Part shown: positions 35,925 through 44,900 of the stretch, piece by piece
Position numbering within the stretch: position 1 is the first letter of the stretch
How the letters are laid out: each line of letters opens with the position of its first letter
From: Symbiodinium natans
Taxonomy: Eukaryota > Sar > Dinophyceae > Suessiales > Symbiodiniaceae
Assembly (NCBI GenBank): GCA_905221605.1
Contig: CAJNDS010001691.1
Location: 390,417-454,416, forward strand
Reading direction: 5' to 3'
Length of the DNA stretch: 64,000 bases
The notes under the pieces: generated by a model
What the model saw: only the letters and a program-made list of their open reading frames with translations
The model's database searches: none
Told to the model about the DNA's origin: nothing
Translations under genes and position numbers: made by a program

Positions 35925-38900
35925 TGTATGTATGTATGTATGTATGTATGTACACTTGCATTTTTTTGGTTCGGTTTGCTCGGGAATTTCGGCTCACGAG
36001 GATTCTTGATCAGCATTCAAGTGCTTTTGGCCGCCCTAGTTCTTCTGCTCCGTTTTTCAGGATGTTTCAGGTTTCAGGGCTCAGCTGATTCGAAGGTGCC
36101 AGCTTAGATGTCCAACATCCCGGCAGCTCATTTCTGAGTGTCAGAACCTTTCTGATTCGGCCCTTCAACCCTGAAAGCACTTTTCAAAACCTTTCTGGGG
36201 GCACTTTGTGGTCCCATCCGCCTCTGACAGGGCGCGAGAGCCCCACTCGAAAATGCGCGAATCCACCTCCAAAAGGCCATGAGGCGAGTGGTTTAGGGTT
36301 TAGGGTTTCGGGCTTAGGGTTTAGGGTTTCGGCTTTAGGGTTTAGGGTTGAAGAAGGAATCAGTGCTAGCTGTACAAGTCGTAGCATCTTGGCGCAAGAG
36401 CAAGAGCCAGACCGGGAGAGAAAAACGCACTGAGCTGTCAAAGGGTTAGTCGAAATCCCGACGGCCCACACCCTCACAAAACATAAAACTAAACACCCAC
36501 ACATCCAAAAAGCCTAAACCCTAAACCTTAAACCCTACACCCAAAAGACATAAACCCGAAACCGTGAACCCCACACGCCAAGCTGACTCTGCAAACTGCG
36601 AATCTCTGCGAGGCCTCATAGGATGTCTCGTCGCGGAAGATGCACAGCACGACGAAATCCCGTTCTCGCGGTGGTTTAGGGTTTAGGGTTCAGGGTTTCA
36701 GGTTTAAGGTTTAGGGTTTAGGGTTTAGGGTTTAGGGCTTAGGGTTTAGGGTTTAGGGTTTAGGGTTTAGGGTTTAGTTGAGGTGGATTTCGGTGGGCTG
36801 GTCCCGGCTGGTGGCTTGGAGCTTGAGGGACTGGCGAAGTTTTAGCGCTTACAAACTGGGAAGAAGCAAGCTGTACTACCTGTGTTCTGCGTTCACGCCT
36901 CCGAATAGACGTCAGAATTACAAGCGACTGCACCAAGCACACGATCTCCACCTAAAAGTTGTCAAAAACTGTGTTTGGTGTGTGTGTGTGTGTGTGTGTG
37001 CAGGATTCATAGAATTCACGCCGTACTCCTGTGCAAGGATATTTTTACTGCGTTCATGCAACACGACCCACGATCAATGTCATTCTACAGCAGCCCGTTG
37101 CCAAGCCTACTTGGGCGAGAGCCCTAGAAGATCCCAAAAACATAGGGTTTAGGGTTTAGGGTTTAGGGTTTAGGGTTTAGGGTTTAGGGTTTAGGGTTTA
37201 GGGTTTAGGGTTTAGGGTTTAGGGTTTAGGGTTTAGGGTTTAGGGTTCAGGGTTTAGGGTTTAGGGTTTAGGGTTTAGGGTTTAGGGTTTAGGGCATGAA
37301 AAAAACGCTGTGAAAAACACCGAAACACCCTGCAATGAAGTCCTGCTCCCCCCCCGGTCCTCGCCACACCACGTGCTCGGCATCCCGGCCTTGCACTTCA
37401 GGCTTTAGGGTTTAGGGTTTAGGGTTTAGGGTTTAGGGTTTAGGGTTTAGGGTTTAGGGTTTAGGGTTGAGGGTTGAGGGTTGAGGGTTTAGGGTTGCCC
37501 CCCTCTTAAATCAGGAAGGGGCTCCTAGATGAGGAGGGGGCTTTTAAGAGGGGGGGCCGGCTCTAACATAACGGGGGCGTCGTGTGAGCCGGACTTCTTA
37601 CGCTTGGGGTCTGGGACGCTGCCTCAGGCCTTAACTTTCAGGCAAGCGCCTCATCTCCCCCACTCCTCTTCGGGGGTTTGGCGTCTCAGGGTCCCAGGGC
37701 TCAGAGAGTTCCTCCAAGCGCCCCAAGCCGAAACCCGAGACCCGAAACCCTAAACCCCAAACCCTAAAACCCTAAAACCCTAAACCCCAAACCCTGAACC
37801 CTAAACCCTCAACCCAGGACCGCTGGGTGCCAGGGCCATGTGAAAATCCGAGGCTCTGAATCTTTGCAAAGCCTCACAGGGGTTGCGACTGATCGGGCTT
37901 TGGGAAGGGTTCAGGGTTTGGGGTTGAGGGTTTAGGGTTTAGGGTTTAGGGTCTAGAGGGCTTAGGAACAAACCCACCCACGCGAAGAATCCCAGAACAT
38001 CAACCTAAGAAATATAAAGTTTACTCAACAACGGTGCCGACGCACCAAAAATGGCTCAAGAACGGTGCCGACGCACTAAAAAGTGCTCAAGAACGGTGCC
38101 GACGCACCAAAAATGGCTCAAGAACGGTGCCGACGCACCAAAAATGGCTCAAGAACGGTGCCGACGCACTAAAAAGTGCTCAAGAACGGGGGGTAAGTGC
38201 ACCAAAAAGTTAATAGGGTTTAAATCAATAAGGATAGAGAGGGTTTAGGGTTGAGGTTTAGGGCTTGTTTTGGGGGGTTTAGGGTTTAGGGTTTAGGATT
38301 TAGGGTTTAGGGTTTAGGGTTTAGGGTTTAGGGTTTAGGGTTTAGGGTTTAGGGTTTAGGGCTTAGGGAAGTCGAGGGCTCCGGGGCCTGGAGCTCCTCG
38401 AGCACGCGAAGGCTCACTAAACTCGAAACCCAAAGATCCTTACCGCGCCCTAAACCCTAAACCCTAAGCCCTAAGCCCTAAGCACTAAACCCTAAACCCT
38501 AAACCCGAAACCCTAAACCCTAAACCCTCAACCCTACCGCGCACTTCCCTGCACTGCACCGCATCCAGGCATCTCATTGAGCCGCCTCTACCAGCAATGG
38601 CACACAAAAAGAGGGGCATCATAAGGCCTATCACCAAAAAAACAAACCCCCGAAGCCCGAAGCCCCAAGCCCAAGACCAAAAAAATCTGCACCCTAAACA
38701 TCCCTAAGCCCTCCCAAATCGTGAACATCCAGCCCCTGAACCTTGAAAGCCCCGCTGGAAGAGTCACATGCGTGTGGAACGTTGTGAGGCATTTGAATCT
38801 GGAGACCATTTACCGGCCGAAGCAAACTGTAGTGGCGATGAGGCCTTTCAAGGTGTCCCCCTGCCAGTCAGCCATGTAAACCTCGCGAGCTCACGAAGAC

Positions 38901-41900
38901 GTCACAAGAGTCTCAGGAACTCTGAGACTCAACACAAGACGTTGGGGCTACAGGGGTTCAGGGCCCCATTCTTGAGCGTACCAGTGGTGACCATGAGGCC
39001 ATGAACATGGCAGGCATGCACACCTGCAGCGAATTTTAAAAGACTGCTCAACGCCCGCAAGCACGAAAGATCACGAAATGCCTGAGGCTGTTGCATCTGT
39101 GTCGTCCTGCCGCAGGCGCAAGACCCATAAGCCCCAAACCCCCAAGCTGCTGCGCAGAACAAACAGCTCTGATGACCCCATTCCCTGCTTTCAAGGCCAG
39201 GCCCATACTAGAAGCCTTAAGGCTCTTCGTGTATGGTGCTATAGTTCATATAGTTCATAGGGCTGAGGGCCTGAAGCCCTAAACCCTAAACCCTAAACCC
39301 TAATAATCCCCAGGCTGAAGCTTCGGCCACGGAAATAACATCGAATTCCTTGCGACGAAGGCCCATTGACTTTATTTGGCATCGGCCCACCTTGGTTCAC
39401 AGAATGCGTGTTGTACCTATGAAGGTGGTGGTGGTGGACAGGTGGGCACATGCCTTTCATTTTGGGACTGAACCCTTTCCAATTGGCTGACACATCAGCG
39501 TCACGAGATCTTCGTCAACGGATTTCTTAGCGGGTTTAACTTGTGGCGAACAAGCAGCACTTCGCAATGCCAATATTCACCAACGTCTCAAGAAGACGAA
39601 GCAAGCCTTTGACCAAAGTCAAATGAATCTTACTTACGAAAAAAAAATGATCAAGAGTTAGAAAGTACATTCGCGATTAGCGGGAAGTAGGCTTCTACCC
39701 GAACCCTGTCGTAAGCGAAGCTGTAGTAACACTTCCCTCTACAGAAGGCGCAAGAGTACAATTCTTCCTCACCCCGACCTTGAACTCCCACAAGCCCGAC
39801 GAACGTCGCAAATGAAGCGCCCCCCATAGAGCCCTAAAGCCAACACGGCCTCGTGGACAACCAGCAGGCCCTGGTGCACGAGAGCCCCTTCAACATCCCC
39901 GTGAACTTGAGTTTTTGCACGGCCTCTGCACTTCAAAATATGGGCAGTTCACGATCATGACATCTCTGGCGTTCTCTGGAGGGAAGGGGGGGATCATCCT
40001 CTGGCTGAGTGGGCGGGATGGAGGGTTAGACCTTGCAGGGTTTATGGCGCCTATAGAGCTTTGGGGGGGGGGTCCACAGGATTTATGGCAGTGTGTTTGT
40101 GTAGGGTTTAGGACCAACACACAGGCACTGGAATGGCAGATGCTCAACACCTGCCATCCACCCAACATGTCGATCAACTACAGCTCCCGTGACGTGTTTC
40201 AAGAGTCTAGTCGGAGGCCATCCGGTTCTCGACAGGCGCTGTGGCATTGATGCGAACTTGACCGCACAAATTTGAGAAGTACCACGCCCAAACTCCCTTA
40301 GCGGCACCCGGCCCAAAAGCCCCGAAGCCCCCAATCACCCTGCACCTAAAAAGCGCGAGCGGCCTTCTCGCCAGAGGCGGGTGTGAAAGCTTCCACATCA
40401 TAAGCCCCAGAGGTCGCAAGCACCTCCGCGGGGGTGTTTGGGGTTTGGGGGGGGGGGGGGGGGGGTTGGGTGGGTCGGCACTGTAAATTTCGAAAACGCG
40501 CTGAATGGCGAACTCTCGTCTAACTTACAAATTCCTACAGCCACTGGGCAAAAACGTAACCCTGCCGCGTTGTTTTTGTTTTGCTAAGCCCTGGCTGCAA
40601 AGGGGGTGTCACAGCCACAGCTAAGCAAACGAAAACGCTTCTGCCAAGGCTGGCGGGTGTTTTTGCTTAGCCTTGGCCGACAAAGGCAGCCGTGGCTTGC
40701 AAAAAGCAATACACAAATTGTCACAGCCACGGCAAAGCAAGCAAAAACCTCCGCCAACCCATGTCCAACTCTCCAAACTCTATCAATTTCTCTCCAAACT
40801 CTCTCCAAACTCTCCGCAAACTCCCTCCAAGCTCTCAAAACTCTCCAAACTTCAACACTCTCCTTCGCCACCCACCCACCCCCCCCCCCCACCCACCCCC
40901 CCCCCCCCTCCACCCCACCCACCCCCCCCCCCCCCCTCCACCCACCCCCCCCCACCCCCCCCCCCCCCCCCCTCACCCACCCCCCCCTCCCACGCACATC
41001 CCCGCAATTTCATTTGAAAAAATAATTTGAATTCACTAAAAATACTTGACATTCAATGAAAAACAGGCCAAACTAATTCAAGATCATTAATCCCAAATCA
41101 AATATCAATTACAACGATAAACAATAAAAAACAATTTCAGTTGCTTTGCAATTGATTTTGTCACCATTTTCAATTGAAAATATTGACAAAGTGATAAATA
41201 GTGAAATCACTTGTTCCATTAGAACTATCAGTTAGACACGCAGCCACGAGCACTCGTGCCTTATTCGAGCATGCCCCAAAATACTCCATATGGGCCGCCT
41301 GTGGTAACGGCCGTCTGGCTACAACGTGAAAGCTGGAAGAACCAAATCGTAGTGCTGCAACGGCTAGAAGTTACAGCGCACCCCTGAACGTACTTGAAGC
41401 CGGGGGTCTGCAAGCGGGGGTCCAGAAGAATAAAACCCTAAGCCCTAAACCCTAAACCCTAACACACTGACAAGGCTTTGGCGTGGACGAGTCGACAAAG
41501 TCGTTGGCCGACCATCCGACCGACTGACATAACAAAGGGGCCTCAGTCATTAGAATGCGTTTTTCTTTTTTTTGTTTTCTTTTTTTTTTTTTTTGGGGGG
41601 GGGGGGTGATTCTAGTCTAATTATAAAGGAACCCCAAGGGAAAATTATTTGTTATTCTTCCGACACCTATATTAACGAACTGAACTCACAGCCAGGGTGA
41701 AGCAAAAGACAACTCCACTCCAAGGAGAGGCTTCTTCTTGCGAAGCCGTGGCTGTAGGAAGTTGCTTGGACGAGCCGACCAACCATCTGAACGTCCGACC
41801 GTCCGTCTGACCGATGGCCTCTGGTGCGCATGAGGGATGCATGGACTTACATCTTATAGGGTTTAGGGTTTAGGGTTTAGGGTTTAGGGTTTAGGGTTTA

Positions 41901-44900
41901 GGGTTTTGGGGTTTAGGGTTTAGGGTTTAGGGTTTAGGGTTTAGGGTTTAGGGTTTAGGGTTTAGGGTTTAGGGTCACAAACCTGCAACAAGCCAACTCC
42001 TACTTTAGAGGGATTAACCGTGGCCATGGAGACCCTGAAAGCCAGGGATAAGCCGAACAAGCACCGGGCTTTCGCGGCTTCAACGTGCTTGGCGTCAGTA
42101 TGAGCATTGCTGGCATTGATGCTCGATGCCCTTAAGTGCTCCATCTCTTCATGAGGTGAAGACCCTCTGCCATCTGCGAGCAGCGAGAGATTTAGCAGAT
42201 ATCGCTCTGACGCCCTTTGAGGCCTTCCCTTGGCCTCCCTTGAAGCCTTCAAACCTTCTATTCGTACTCATTCAACTTGGATGTTCACATGTAAGATAGA
42301 CAGCTTTTCTAAAAAGTCTGTTTGGATTAGAGAATGTAGTGCGATACCAACCGAAGACGTCTAAAACTCACCCCCCCCCGCCCCTTGTGCGTCTTCATGA
42401 AGCAAAGACACCCTCATCCCGAAGCGCTCAGCCCCAGCCCCGTAACCCCCGAACCCCTCAACGCTGAGCCTGTCCACCCCGGCGTGCCCCTAAGCCATGA
42501 CCTGGGCGCCTGAAGCAGTTCGAAGCGCCGACTGGCCGGTTCCCAAATGAACAAGCGGCACTCTCCCACCTTGCGCAAGTGGGGGCTCAAGTGAGGGCTC
42601 AGAGAGTGTAGGATGTAGGTGTCAGGGTTTAGGGACGTTCTTGTAATACTTGCAAAGGGACCATAAGGGAATATGATTAGTAACTATTCCGACCCCTATA
42701 TTAGGACGTCGGTGCAAGGGTTGAGGGACGTGGTGGGAGGGAGAAGACGGCTACATGAATTGGGAGCAGGGCTCGATCGATCAGAGCGTTCGATCCCAGC
42801 AAGATGAAATGAATCAACATGATGACGCTCTTCGATGGGATGTTTAGGGTTTAGGGTTTAGGGTTTCAAGTTTAGGGGTTAGGGTTTAGGGGTTAGGGTT
42901 TAGAGTTTAGGCGGATAGCTCAAGATGACCTCGGAAATACAAGCCCAAGAATGGCTTTTGTGCAGTTTTGGGGGTTGCCGGCGTCCTGAGAGGTCGAATA
43001 CTCGCTGACTTGCTGGAAAGGAGAAAGGCGAGACGGGCCGAGCGAATCAAGAAGCTCGAAAACGGTGAGGTAAGAAAAGCCTGATACGTGAACCTTCAAC
43101 AGGGCACTTTCAACAAGTAAGCTTTACAGGTTACTCACGTAATGTTGAAATGAGCGAACGGAGGACAATCTCTTCGCGTTGTTTTCTGTCGTTCAGGCCG
43201 AAGAAGCTCTTCAAGCTCTTTGGGGAGTCATGTTGTCGCTGTCAACTATGAGGCAGCGAAAAATCGTGGTGCGTGAGAAACTGAAGAGTAAGAGGAAGAG
43301 CGAGCCAACAAGGTTTTACATTCAGGGTTCAGAAATAGGGATGTAGCCTCGCTAAGAAACATGACCTTCTTTTCACACCCGTCTACATGACGTACCTCGA
43401 AACCCTGAGCCCTCAAACCCCAACCTCCATAAGCCTGGTTCCTGAAACCCTAAACCCGAAACCCTAAAACCCTAAAACCCCGAGCCCTCAAACCCCAAGC
43501 TCAATAGGATTCCAGAGGACCATGACCTCGAAATCAAACGTTCATCGGATCGCCTACTTGGAGGTTCAGGGTACTTATAACCCAAATTTAAAGTGTAGTT
43601 ATAACCCACTTATAAGGCCCTTACGTACCCTAATAGGGTTAGAAGTGGGTGATAAGCACTGTCAGAATTGGGTTACTAGGCACCATGGAACCCCCGCAAG
43701 GTTCTCCCTTAATCACAGGTCATGAACGGGAATTAAGCCTGATTGAAGATTATTCTAGAGATTTCTAGAGGAGTCACCTGCAAGCAGGAAATCCCCCTGA
43801 AAATGAGTCCTGTGCAGAGTCGTCCACGCCATGCCCAGCAAAGGCCAGCACCTTCGGAACGCTCGGCAAAGTTCAACATAATGTCCAGGGTTGCGAAAGA
43901 ACTGTGCAGCCAAACCTCCCCAAGTAACCCTAACCCTAAACCCTAAACCCTAAACCCTAAACCCTAAACCCTAAACCGTCCCCCCCGGGCCCCGAGGGAG
44001 GTCGACAGAGCCAGGAACTCGACGTCCTTCGCACCTTCTGTGGCCAGATCCTGTTGGGACTCGAGACGAAAGAAAAGGTAGGGGATAGGATTAGGGGGAC
44101 CCTTGGGGAGAAAGACCCTCTGAATAAGGTCCCTGTTAAGAGAGCCAGAAGAGGGTTAAGAAGGGCTTCCCTTTTAAGGGTCCCCCTTATCCTACCTAGG
44201 AAAAGGGCTCCGCATTATATACAAGGCACTGGGGACTGCTCAGGGCCGTGCACGCAAGGCTGGCAGCTGTTCAAAATTTTCCACGCGGTCTCAATCATCA
44301 ACCATAAGCAAGCTGATGAAACTAGCCCCAAGTCCCAGCGCGTCCTGATGCCAAACGAACATGTCTGCAACAACCTCAGCCCACTTTTCAAACGAAATCG
44401 CCCACACACAACAACAAGCACACTCTCTCAAGCTGCACCGTTCGCTCCTATACAGAGCTTCCCTTCTAACAAGTGTCCATCCCGCGCCGCACATTCACGC
44501 CGCTGGAAGATAAAGCTGTTGCAATATGTTGCAATGGTGTGAGACATGGCATTTTTGCAAAAACCCTCGTGCGAGACCCTTCGGCACAAAGGGGCTGCAG
44601 TGCCCGCAACGCACCCCCTGCCAGTCTTAAAGCTGAGACCGTTCCGCTCGACGAAACCCCCCCTGAATCTAAATCTGCCCACTGGGCTGTCCTGCATCCC
44701 AGCGATAGAGGCGGCTGTTCAACTTGCGGCTGGTGCCGTCGAAGAAACTGAGGCGAGGAGGAAGTAGAGCCCTAAACCCTAAACCCGAAACCCTAAACCC
44801 TAAACCCTAAACCCGAAACCCTAAACCCTAAACCCGAAACTCTAAACATCTCTAAACCCTAAACCCGAAACCCTAACATCCCTTTTGTCCCTCTGGGGGA

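Noticed and set aside
38036-38200. Genuine spliced-leader gene array
   Set aside because: Only the last nine bases match the dinoflagellate leader, and there is no donor GT or downstream snRNA-like region.
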